From Zea mays (taxonomy: Eukaryota > Streptophyta > Magnoliopsida > Poales > Poaceae): a stretch of 64,000 nt of DNA. Both the position numbers and the translations under genes were made by a program. Positions 21,035 to 31,624 of this stretch are shown here, piece by piece. How positions within the stretch are numbered: position 1 is the stretch's first letter; the number at the start of each line of letters is the position of its first letter. Below the pieces are notes generated by a model. That model did no database searches and was not told where the DNA came from. It saw only the letters and a program-made list of their open reading frames with translations. The stretch covers positions 215,010,081 to 215,074,080 of the forward strand of contig NC_050100.1 of assembly GCF_902167145.1 (NCBI RefSeq). Reading direction: 5' to 3'.

Positions 21035-21750
21035 TGTTGACGCTTTTTTGGAGCGCCAAACACTTAAGAGAACCAGTGGCGGTGCTCTCTGGTCAGGCGC
21101 GGACGGTCCGCGGCCCAGAGCCGGACGGTCCGCGACCTGGCGCGAGGCGGCGGTGCTCTCTGGTCAGGCGCGGACGGTCCGCGGCACAGGGCCGGACGGT
21201 CCGCGACCTGGTGCAGGAGCTCGGGTTCCCTGCCTGACGGCCGGACGGTCCGCGCCCTAGGGTCGGACGGTCCGCGCGTGCGCAGGGGCGGCGGAAGATC
21301 GCCGGCGGCGCCTGGATCTCGCTCCCGGGAGGGACCCCGTCGGGGAGGAGAGATCCTAGGAGTTGTCTAGGCTCGGGTAGACCGACCTAGACTCCTCTAA
21401 TCGACGTAGAGTCGAAGAGAGACAAATAATTTGGGGATTGGAAGGCTAAACTAGGGCTAAACTAGAACTACTCCTAAGATAAAATGCGAAATAGAAGTTG
21501 TATTGATTCGATTGATGATTACAAATCGGCCGTATACCTCTCTATTTATAGAGGAGGGGGGCTGGACCCTTTACAAACTAATTTCCGAGCTTTTCCCGTG
21601 ATTTTAGCTAACAACCGTAACACAAAACTCGGAACCCTAATCTGCTCTGCGCACGCGCGGACCGTCCGGCCCCCAGGCGCGGACTGTCCGGACCTTGGAC
21701 CGTCCGGCCTCAGGGCCGGACCGTCCGCATGCTCAATTCGGTGCTCAACA
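21035..21750 (-). repeat. 3' LTR of the Gypsy element
   Basis: Bounded by TGTTGA and TCAACA. It carries about ten GGAC(G/C/T)GTCC palindromes in two clusters, 21100-21275 and 21655-21730. A TATA-like TATAAATAG on the minus strand sits near 21545-21553. Confidence 0.93.
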
Positions 21751-21764
21751 TATGCCCCCCTGCC
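21751..21764 (-). other. Polypurine tract of the Gypsy element
   Basis: The minus strand reads GGCAGGGGGGCATA directly before the LTR start TGTTGAGC, the expected primer for plus-strand synthesis. Confidence 0.7.
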
Positions 21765-22160
21765 TTTTGGTGGAGCTGAGCGAACCAAAAGCAACTAACT
21801 CGATGTGATCACATCAGTTTTCTTAGGCATCTTGACACTTACTAGGATGACACGCAGTGGCCTTAGTCCCGATGGTTGACTCAACGGACTTGACCCCTTT
21901 AGCTTTAATCGAACTGTTAGTCCCAATACTGCCGAGCGCCATACTGGTCCTGACCAATTCGTCACCTTGCTTTCCTAATTTTCTAAGTGTTCTGGCGTAG
22001 CTTTGTAGTCGACCAGGTCTTCTCCTTGCGGGCCGTCTTCCTCCATGGGTGTTGGTACGTCGTTGCAGGTGTCATGGTGTATTGCGGATGAGTCGGCCTC
22101 AGGGATCGGACGGTCCGCGCCCTGTACGGTTGGTCCGTTCTTTATAGCCGGACTGTCTGC

Positions 22161-22692
22161 TAGGCGTGGGCAAAAAGAACCGGAACCGAGGAACCGAACC
22201 GAAATAACCGAGAACCGGAACCGAACTAACCGAACCGAAGGAACCGTAATGAAATTCGGTTCTGGTTTTTTGAGAACCGAAATAAATGAGATATTTTCGG
22301 TTCTGCACTCCAAAGAACCGAAAGAACCGAAAAACCCCAAAAGTATTAGATTCAATTTGTTACATGTGTTTGTAACTTCGGATGTTGTGTTATCGACTTA
22401 TGTTGAACCTCTAATCATCCACGTATTATCTATGAAATTATGGTCATTGTGCACTTGTCGTTGTTTGTGAGGAGATGTTGCTGAAAATTCTCACAAAAGT
22501 TGTCGTTATTCAGAATTTTAGAGTGGCTGTTATAGTTCGGTTAGAACCGAGGAACCGAACCGAAGAACCGAGAACCGAACTAGTCGGTTCTGGTTTCTTT
22601 ATCTTGCTATTTCGGTTCTAGTTTTTGAAGAACCGAATTTCTACAAGAACCGAGGAACTGAACCGAACCGAAGAACCGAATGCCCAGTCCTA
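22161..22692. mobile_element. hAT-type MITE with CGGTTC subterminal repeats
   Basis: A 532-bp non-coding element with terminal repeats TAGGCGTGGGCA and TAGGACTGGGCA (10 of 12) and an exact 8-bp duplication CTGTCTGC (22153-22160, 22693-22700). Both ends are rich in AACCGA/TCGGTT words, typical of hAT subterminal binding repeats. It sits inside the Gypsy element. It differs from the complete hAT at 8276-12821, so that transposase is probably not its partner. Confidence 0.9.
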
Positions 22693-22700
22693 CTGTCTGC

Positions 22701-23054
22701 TATACCTGCAAAGAGCTGCACAGTTGTTGTTTTATTTTCTATCTTTATGGCCGTTTGATTTTCCTCAACAGCCTTTGGTCTCCATCTCTTTTGTGGTGGC
22801 GGATACTGCGGATGTGTGTCATTGAATATTTTTTCCGCCTCCTTCTCCTGATTCTCCTTTGCTCTAAGGCGCTGTAATTTTCGCTTTTGCGATCGTGTCA
22901 ATCCCGATGGGCACCATCGGGGCATGGAGTATTTTGGATTAGCTATTTTATTGACAGTCGTACTTTCTTTTTTGTTTGTGTCGGCCGATTCACCAAAAAT
23001 CATCGGCCCTTCGTTATTTTGTTGTACGACGACATTTGTCGTTCCTATTTTCAT
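22701..23054 (-). pseudogene. Remnant of the Gypsy gag-pol linker
   Basis: The minus-strand frame has MPRWCPSGLTRSQKRKLQRL and a Lys/Glu-rich stretch, a segment found between gag and protease in maize Tat-like Gypsy elements (from general family knowledge). It then runs into the MITE. No protease motif follows, marking where pol was lost. Confidence 0.5.
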
Positions 23055-23135
23055 GATGTCTTCCTTTTTCGTACTGTTGGAGGTTGTAGCTGTATGCCCC
23101 CCTGCCGGATTAGTCAGCCTTTGGGGCCGAATTGT

Positions 23136-25978
23136 TCAGCAATCTTGCTGGGCCTGTGCTCGTGGACCAGATTGAGGGGCTCTCAATCGGTCTTGTACTG
23201 GAGGTGTCAACCTATTGAATACAGATGTTTGGGGTGCCCCCCAAGCGGGGTACTGTGGCATCCCAAATGGGTATGGTGGCATGCCCCACATTTGATTTGG
23301 GACGTATGGTGGAGGTATGTATGTGTATGAATATGGCATAGGTGGATATGGTGGTGGAGGTGTCCATGCAGGTACGTTAGGTCTTAATTGAACATTATGA
23401 CCTCGTGTCCTTTCCGATTGGTGTGGTGGTCCAATCGGCCTAACCTGCCGTCGCACCTGGGTGGGTAAGTGAGGTCCCTTTGGTGGCCGGTCGCTGGGGC
23501 CAGCCTTCTTTTTCACATATTTAGACAATAATTGATCAAAGGTCGGGCTAGATTTTACCAACCGACCAGTTGCCTTGAACGTGTTAGTTTTCCACGTACC
23601 TATTTCTGGTCGTCGTGGTTTGAAGGTACGTGGTCGCCGCGGCTTTTCGACATTGCCGGACCGTCCGCCGGAACGCTTCGGACCGTCCGGTGATGTTATG
23701 GACCGTCCGCGCCTAGACACCGGACCGTCCGCGATGCGTAGTATGGGTTCTCGCGCATATCCCCTTGTCTGTGCTTGCCCCCCAGCGCTGGAGTTTGTGA
23801 TGGTTACCTTCAGTGTCTCCCCTCCATCAGGAGTCTTCTCGGCCATCACTTTCCTGCAAGAAATTTTGTTGTTTCCATCGGCCTCCCGTGCGTTGCCGAT
23901 GATGACTTCTTTGTCTTTGCCCTTATCGGCTGTGTTGGGCCAAATTAGGACCTTTTTGCCATTAAAGTCGATCACATTCATTGGGAAGGGCTCCGTGTCC
24001 TCCTGAAATTTCAATCGTCCCTCGTTAATGGCCGATTGAATTTGTCGTCGGAACACATTACAATCATTAGTGGCATGGGAAAATGAGTTGTGCCACTTGC
24101 AGTATGCGCGACGCTTTAGTTCGTCGGCAGGTGGAACGATATAATCAATTTTAATGTTACCATTTTTTAGTAATTCATCGAATATCTTATCACATTTGCC
24201 GACATTAAATGTAAACTTAGCCTCCTCCTGTCGTTCCTTTTGAACTGACTGCAAGGAGGAGCAAGCCGAAGATTTGGCCTGCTCGGGCCAAACTATTTCG
24301 GCAGTGTAAACTTTCTTTGGTTCATCGTCCGAACTACTTTGATTGTGTTCTACTATAGGGACATTATGATGAACCGTTCTGACTAGTTCTTTGCTTCGGC
24401 TTTCACAAGTCGAAGCTCTCTGATGTAATTGTGCTAGAGTAAAGAACTGGATGCCTTCTAATCTCTCTTTTAAATAATAGCGCAATCCATCAAAGGCTAT
24501 TCCCGCTAGTTGTTTTTCTGTTAAATGAATTTGAAAGCATCGATTTCTCGTATCCTGGAATCTCCGGATATAATCACTAACCGATTCATCCTTTTCTTGT
24601 CGTAGGGTCACTAAGTCTACTAAATCTAGCTCATAATCACCAGAGAAGAAATGTTCATGAAATTTTTGCTCTAAGTCTCCCCATGACAAAATGGAATTAG
24701 GAGGGAGCGTGGCATACCATGTGAATGCAGTCCCTGTTAAGGATAATGAAAATAAACGCACACGGAATGCTTCGGTGTCGGCCAATTCTCCTAATTGTGC
24801 TAGGAACTGGCCTATGTGCTCACGCGTGCTCTTTCCTTGGTCGCCCGAAAACTTTGCAAACTCGGGTATCCTGGTTCCCTGTGGGTATGGGTGGTGATCA
24901 AATCGGCTGTCATAAGGCTTCCGATATGATTGCCCCCCAGGGATCATGCTTACTCCGAGCTTATCTTGGAACGCCCCGGCTATTTCTTCCCTCACTATAT
25001 CAATGGCAGCCGGTGCAAGACCACCGGCTCTCTGGTCAAACATAGGTGAGGTTGGTTGCATGTTAGTATGTTGTCGTTCCCCCATTGGTTTGAGCTACGT
25101 GGTGCATTTTCATTTGCCCTATATGACTCATATGTTTGATCGTTTCTTTCCGGCCTTCTAGGTGGGGCCGGAAAGCTTTCCTGGGCTCTAGGTCTTGAAT
25201 TAATGGGCTGGTGCATTGCATATTGTGATGGGAAGTGTTGCTGGGATGGGTGAGGATTCAAGTAACAATCTTCCTCAAAAAGGTCATATGCGGACTGTCC
25301 GGACATTGGCCCGGACCGTCCGTAATTATGTGCGGACCGTCCGTCGTTGTATGCGGACCGTCCGACTGTGTAGTTTAAATTCGGTGCCCTATGTGGTGGC
25401 TCGGGTGCGTGTCTAGGTAACTCATTAAAAATGGGCCCGACTGCGGCTGACCCGGACGGTCCGCGCTCGCGGGCGGACGGTCCGGACACGTGTAGATCGG
25501 CTGGTTTACTGCCGATTTACGTTTGCTCAGGGTACGTGTCCATCGGCATCCCATAAGGGGGTTGTGACTGGTCGTGACAACCTCTAACCGATGTATTACG
25601 TATATTATCTCCTAATTCAACCTCGTGTGAAGGAAAATTTGCTACACTAGATTTATCAAATGCACGTACTAGTCTCCTACAATCGTTTTGCATAACCCCT
25701 ATGATATTTTGCATCTGTTCTCGCTGTTCGTCTATGTAAGCTTTAAGAGATTGGAGTTCGTTGGTGCTACTTACATTTGGGGTAATCATAGTAGGTCGGA
25801 GCGAAGCCAGATCTGTCGCCCGTTGCCGAACGACTTTGTTGTTCCTGTCGACTTTGAAGTCAGCCAGGAACTTCGTCTTTGCTTCTTGGATCAGCTACTC
25901 CTGGCGCTCCTCGAACAGGAGCTGTTTTTCAGCCGGCAAGGCTTCCCATGTCGGTGTGATGATATTGCTGGTGGAAAC
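23136..25978 (-). pseudogene. gag: Gypsy gag, split and frameshifted
   Basis: The minus-strand coding region begins outside this interval at ATG 54328, with MAGSKDSSEV before the Sirevirus A insertion, and resumes at 25978. In-frame stops occur after EERQE and after YPEQT (about 25515), and a frame change lies near 25080. The longest intact piece is 649 codons (25085-23136). It contains the Retrotrans_gag core (about residues 85-185, FTWYATLPPNSILSWGDL), a YCKWHNSFSHATNDC segment near 345, and a Pro/Tyr-rich tail. Palindromic GGACCGTCC copies inside the frame encode DGP/GRS-type peptide repeats. As read it cannot give a full-length Gag. Confidence 0.85.
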
Positions 25979-27197
25979 TGAAAGGGAATTAGGCTTACAC
26001 CTAGTCCCTAATTAATTTTTGATGGTTGAATTGCCCAACACAAATAATTGGACTAACTAGTTTGCTCTAGATTGTATGTTCTACAGGTGCCAAAGGTTCA
26101 TCTACAACTATACTAATTCGACTGTCCGGAATACCGTAGATTATTCCGGACAGGAGAAGCTTTTTGGAAAAACAGGCCAAGCGCGGACCGTCTGGGCTCC
26201 TGCGGCGGACCGTCCGCGACACAAGAATGACCCTCGGACAGAACCAATGCAAAAACACAAGTTTCCACTGCAGACTGTCCGGAGGAAAAGCAAAGACCGT
26301 CCGAGCCCTCGCGCGGACCGTCCGGTCGGTAAGAAACCGAAAAACCCGAAGGTGACGGGTTCGGAGAAATGAATTATAGGGGGCCTCGCGGACCGTCCGG
26401 GGTGCACGACCGGACCGTCCGCGACTGGCTCTGTCTGACATCTGACGACGCATTAAATGCAATATAGCCGTTGATATAGCCGTTACTGCTGACCGTTGCA
26501 TTTTCAGTCGTTGATCTTCAAGGGCGGAGCGTCCGCACCAGGAGGGCGGACCGTCCGCGCTCAGCAGAATGGCCCAACGGCTAGGAAGTGGTTGGTGGCT
26601 ATAAATACAACCCCAACCACATCCATTCACTTCATCCAAGCATTCCAACCTTCAACATTCAATACAAGAGCTAGCAATCCATTCCAAGACACATTCAAAG
26701 CCTCCATCTCTCCAAGTTTCACAATTGAAAAAAGAGATCATTAGTGATTAGTGACTTGAGAGAGAAAGTGATCCGTGTGTTATTTGTCGCTCTTGTCGCT
26801 TGGCTTTTGCAATCGTGCTTTCTTTCAATCTTTCTTGCGTTCAACTCAATTGTAACCAAGGCAAGAGACACCAATTGTGTGGTGGTCCTTGCGGGGAAGT
26901 TTGTTCCCGTTTGATTAAGAAGAGAAAGCTCACTCGGTCCGAGGGACCGTTTGAGAGAGGGAAGGGTTGAAAGAGACCCGGCCTTTGTGGCCTCCTCAAC
27001 GGGGAGTAGGTTTGCGAGAACCGAACCTCGGTAAAACAAATCCACGTGTCACACTCGTTATTTGATTGCAATTTGTTTTGCACCCTCTCTCGCGGACTCA
27101 TTTCTATTTCTAACGCTAACCCGGCTTGTAGTTGTGTTTATATTTGTAAATTTCAGTTTCGCCCTATTCACCCCCCCCCCCCTCTAGGCGACTATCA
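25979..27197 (+). repeat. 5' LTR of Sirevirus A
   Basis: 1219 bp, TG...CA. It carries GCGGACCGTCCGC-type palindromes at about 26190-26560, a TATA box (GCTATAAATAC, about 26598-26608), and a C-run just before the end CTAGGCGACTATCA. Confidence 0.95.
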
Positions 27198-27199
27198 AT

Positions 27200-27211
27200 T
27201 GGTATCAGAGC
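27200..27211 (+). other. Primer binding site of Sirevirus A
   Basis: TGGTATCAGAGC, complementary to initiator tRNA-Met, two bases after the LTR. Confidence 0.9.
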
Positions 27212-27245
27212 CCGGTGCTTCATTAGAGCCTAACCGCTCGAAGTG

Positions 27246-28849
27246 ATGTCGGGAGATCACGCCAAGAAGGAGATGGAGACCGGCGAAAAGCCCACTACAA
27301 GCTACGGGAGCACTTCATCGGAAGAGTCCCGCACCAAAAGGAGGGAGAAGAAGAAGAGCTCCTCCAACAAAGGGAAGGAGAAGAAATCTTCTTCTCACCA
27401 CAAAGAGAAGAAGGAAAAATCTTCTTCCCACAAGCCGCATCGAAGCGGGGATAAGCAAAAGAGGATGAGGAAAGTGGTCTACTACGAGACCGACACTTCA
27501 TCAACATCGACCTCCGACTCCGATGCGCCCTCCGTAACTTCTAAACGCCAAGAGCGTAAGAAGTTTAGTAAGATCCCCTTACACTATTCTCGCATTTCTA
27601 AACATGCACCTCTACTTTCCGTCCCATTAGGCAAACCACCAACTTTTGATGGTGAAGATTATGCTAGGTGGAGTGATTTAATGCGATTTCATCTAACATC
27701 ACTCCACAAAAGTATATGGGATGTTGTTGAATTTGGTGCACAGGTATCATCCGTCGGGGATAAAGACTATGATGAGGATGAGGTGGCCCAAATCGAGCAC
27801 TTCAACTCTCAAGCAACAACAATACTCCTCGCCTCACTAAGTAGAGAGGAGTATAACAAAGTACAAGGGTTGAAGAGTGCCAAGGAGGTTTGGGATGTGC
27901 TCAAAACCGCGCATGAGGGAGACGAGCTCACCAAGATCACCAAGCGGGAAACGATCGAGGGGGAGCTCGGTCGGTTCCGGCTTCGCAAAGGGGAGGAGCC
28001 ACAACACATGTACAACCGGCTCAAGACCTTGGTGAACCAAGTGCGCAACCTCGGGAGCGTAAAGTGGGATGACCATGAAGTGGTTAAGGTTATTCTAAGA
28101 TCTCTTATTTTCCTTAACCCTACTCAAGTTCAATTAATTCGTGGTAATCCAAGATATACTAAAATGACCCCCAAGGAAGTAATCGGGCATTTTGTAAGTT
28201 TTGAGTGCATGATCGAAGGCTCGAGGAAGATCAACGAGCTTGATGATCCATCTACATCCGAAGCTCAACCCGTCGCATTCAAGGCGACGGAAGAAAAGAA
28301 GGAGGAGTCTACACCAAGTAGACAACCAATCGACGCCTCCAAGCTTGACAATGAGGAGATGGCGCTCGTCATCAAGAGCTTCCGCCAAATCCTCAAACAA
28401 AGGAGGGGGAAAGACTACAAGTCCCGCTCCAAGAAGGTTTGCTACAAATGTGGTAAGCCCGGTCACTTTATTGCTAAATGTCCATTATCAAGTGACAGTG
28501 ACAGGGATAACGACAAGAAGGGAAAGAGGAGAGAAAAGAAGAGGTACTACAAAAAGAAGGGCGGCGATGCCCATGTTTGTCGGGAGTGGGACTCCGACGA
28601 AAGCTCAAGCGACTCCTCCGACGACGAGGACGCCGCCAACATCGCCGTCACCAAGGGACTTCTCTTCCCCAACGTCGGCCACAAGTGCCTCATGGCAAAG
28701 GACGGCAAAAGGAAGAAGGTAAAATCAAGATCCTCCACTAAATATGAAACCTCTAGTGATGAGGAGGATAACTTGCGTACCCTTTTTGCCAATCTAAAAT
28801 GGAACAAAAAGAAAAATTAAATGAATTAATTAGTGCTATTCATGAAAAG
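27246..28849 (+). pseudogene. gag: Sirevirus A gag, 5' part
   Basis: Starts at ATG 27246 (MSGDHAKKEMETG); the GTG before it is not a start. It has a Ser/Lys-rich N-terminus, the UBN2/DUF4219-type gag domain (TFDGEDYARWSDLMRFHL, about residue 125 on), one zinc knuckle CYKCGKPGHFIAKC and an acidic Ser/Asp stretch. Relative to B and C one base is missing near 28797 (AATCTAAAATGG for AATCTTAACATGG), shifting the frame to a stop at 28818-28820. Sirevirus B then splits the gene at 28849. The 3' part continues at 47899. Confidence 0.9.
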
Positions 28850-30201
28850 TGAAAGGGAATTAGGCTTACACCTAGTCCCTAATTAATTTTGGTGGTTGAA
28901 TTGCCCAACACAAACAATTGGACTAACTAGTTTGCCCAAGTGTATAGATTATACAGGTATAAAAGGTTCACACTCAGCCAATAAAAAGACCAAGTTTTGG
29001 ATTCAACAAAGGAGCAAAGTGGCAACCGAAGGCCCTCTGGTCTGGGAGCACCGGACTGTCCGGTGTACACCGGACAGTGTCCGGTGCGCCACCGGACAGT
29101 GTCCGGTGCACCAGAGGACTCCAACTCGAACTCGCCACCTTCGGGAATTTCCAGAGGCACTCGCGCTATAATTCACCGGACTGTCCGGTGTACACCGGAC
29201 AGTGTCCGGTGTACACCGGACAGTGTCCGGTGCGCCAAGGAAGATCAGCCTCAGGAACTCGCCAGCTTCGGGAAACTCCAACGGCTAGTCCGCTATAATT
29301 CACCGGACTGTCCGGTGTGCACCGGACTGTCCGGTGCAACTCCGGAGCAACGGCTACCTCCGCGCCAACGGCTACCTGCGGCGCATTAAATGCGCGCGCA
29401 GCGCACGCAGAAGTCAGGCGCGCCCATACTGGCACACCGGACAGGGAACAGTACATGTCCGGTGTGCACCGGACACCCAGGCGGGCCCACAAGTCAGAAG
29501 CTCCAACGGTCAGAATCCAACAGCAGTGATGACGTGGCGGGGGCACCGGACATGTCCGGTGTGCACCGAACTGTCCGGTGCGCCATCAAACAGACAGGCT
29601 CCCAACGGCCACTTTTGGTGGTTGGGGCTATAAATACCCCAACCACCCCACCATTCATTGCATCCAAGTTTTCCACTTCTCAACCACTTACAAGAGCTAG
29701 GCATTCAATTCTAGACACACCAAAAGAGATCAAATCCTCTCCAATTCCACTCAAGGCTTTAGTGATTAGCGAGAGAGATTTGTCGTGTTCTTTTGAGCTC
29801 TTGCGCTTGGATTGCTTCTTTTCGTTCTCACTTGTTCTTGTGATCAAAACTCAATTGTAATCAAGGCAAGAGGCACCAATTGTGTGGTGGCCCTTGCGGG
29901 GAAGTTTTGTTCCCGGCTTTGATTTGAGAAGAGAAGCTCACTCGGTCCGAGGGACCGTTTGAGAGAGGGAAGGGTTGAAAGAGACCCGGCCTTTGTGGCC
30001 TCCTCAACGGGGAGTAGGTTTGCAAGAACGGAACCTCGGTAAAACAAATCCGCGTGTCACTCACTTCATTCGCTTGTGATTTGTTTTGCACCCTCTCTCG
30101 CGGACTCGATTATATTTCTAACGCTAACCCGGCTTGTAGTTGTGTTTATATTTGTAAATTTCAGTTTCGCCCTATTCCCCCCCCCCTCTAGGCGACTATC
30201 A
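28850..30201 (+). repeat. 5' LTR of Sirevirus B
   Basis: 1352 bp, TGAAAGGG to GACTATCA. It has many CACCGGACTGTCCGGTG and CACCGGACAGTGTCCGGTG palindromes at 29050-29580 and TATA box GCTATAAATACCCC near 29628. Confidence 0.95.
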
Positions 30202-30203
30202 AT

Positions 30204-30215
30204 TGGTATCAAAGC
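30204..30215 (+). other. Mutated primer binding site of Sirevirus B
   Basis: Reads TGGTATCAAAGC; A and C have TGGTATCAGAGC. One G-to-A change may weaken tRNA-Met priming. Confidence 0.85.
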
Positions 30216-30262
30216 CCGGTGCTTCATTAGAGCCTAACCGCTCGAAGTGATGTCGGGAGATC

Positions 30263-31576
30263 TGAAAGGGAATTAGGCTTACACCTAGTTCCTAAATAAT
30301 TTTGGTGGTTGAATTGCCCAACACAAATATTGGACTGACTAGTTTGCTCTAGTGTATAAGTTATACAGGTGCAAAAGGTTCACATCTAGCCAATAAAAAG
30401 ACCAAGTGTTGGATTCAACAAAGGAGCAATAAGGCAACCGAGGGCACCTCTGGCTGGAGGCACCGGACTGTCCGGTGTGCACCGGACAGTGTCCGGTGCG
30501 CCCGTAGACTTCGTTTTCTACCCTTCGCCAGAGGACTTCGACTTCAACCCTTCGCCCTCGGGAATTCGCGGAGGCCGGCGCGCTATAATTCACCGGACTG
30601 TCCAGTGTGCACCGGACATGTCCGGTGCGCCAACGAACCGCGGCCTCCGGAACTCGCCAGCCTCGGGTTCGCGCGGCAGCCGCTCCGCTAAAATTCACCG
30701 GACTGTCCGGTGTGCACCGGACTGTCCGGTGAACCACGGAGCAGCGGCTACTTCCGCGCCAACGGTCACCTGCAAGCGCATTTAATGCGCGCTCTGCGCG
30801 CGCAGTCGGCAGGCGCGCCCATACCGATGCACCGGACAATGAACAGTTCATGTCCGGTGTACACCAGACATCCAGGCGGGGCCACATGTCAGAGCTCCAA
30901 CGGTCAGAATCCAACGGCAACGATGACGTGGCAGGGGGCACCGGACTGTCCGGTGCGCCATCGAACAGAGAGCTCCCAGCAACGGCCACATTTGGTGGTT
31001 GGGGCTATAAATACCCCAACCACCCCACCATTCATAGCATCCAAGTTTTCCACTTCTCAACTACTACAAGAGCTCTAGCATTCAATTCTAGACACACTAA
31101 AGAGATCAAATCCTCTCCAATTCCACACAAAGCCCTAGTGACTAGTGAGAGTGATTTGCCGTGTTCATTTGAGCTCTTGCGCTTGGATTGCTTCTTTTCT
31201 TTCTCACTTGTTCTTGAGATCATACTCTATTGTAATCAAGGCAAGAGGCACCAATTGTGTGGTGGCCCTTGCGGGGAAGTTTTGTTCCCGGCTTTGATTA
31301 GAGAAGAGAAGCTCACTCGGTCCGAGGGACCGTTTGAGAGAGGGAAGGGTTGAAAGAGACCCGGCCTTTGTGGCCTCCTCAACGGGGAGTAGGTTTGCAA
31401 GAACCGAACCTCGGTAAAACAAATCTCCGTGTCTCTCTTGCTTATTCGCTTGGGATTTGTTTTGCGCCCTCTCTCTCGGACTCATTTATATTTCTAACGC
31501 TAACCCGGCTTGTAGTTGTGTTTATATTTGTAAATTTCAGTTTCGCCCTATTCACCCCCCCTCTAGGCGACTATCA
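30263..31576 (+). repeat. 5' LTR of Sirevirus C
   Basis: 1314 bp. Palindromes CACCGGACTGTCCGGTG lie at 30460-30960; TATA box GCTATAAATACCCC at about 31004-31017. It lacks one 19-bp unit present in the 3' LTR. Confidence 0.96.
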
Positions 31577-31578
31577 AT

Positions 31579-31590
31579 TGGTATCAGAGC
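31579..31590 (+). other. Primer binding site of Sirevirus C
   Basis: TGGTATCAGAGC, initiator tRNA-Met type. Confidence 0.9.
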
Positions 31591-31624
31591 CCGGTGCTTC
31601 ATTAGAGCCTAACCGCTCGAAGTG

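Noticed and set aside
22641..23054. A 137-codon minus-strand protein
   Set aside because: Its C-terminal third is MITE sequence; only the part to 22701 is a Gypsy remnant.
29050..29580. CRISPR-like array of short palindromic repeats
   Set aside because: Unit spacing is irregular, the repeats lie in U3 of an LTR and recur in the partner LTR, and the genome is eukaryotic.
29390..29860. Proteins with repeated HRTVRCTPD-like peptides in the Sirevirus LTRs
   Set aside because: They are six-frame readings of the non-coding palindromic U3 repeats.
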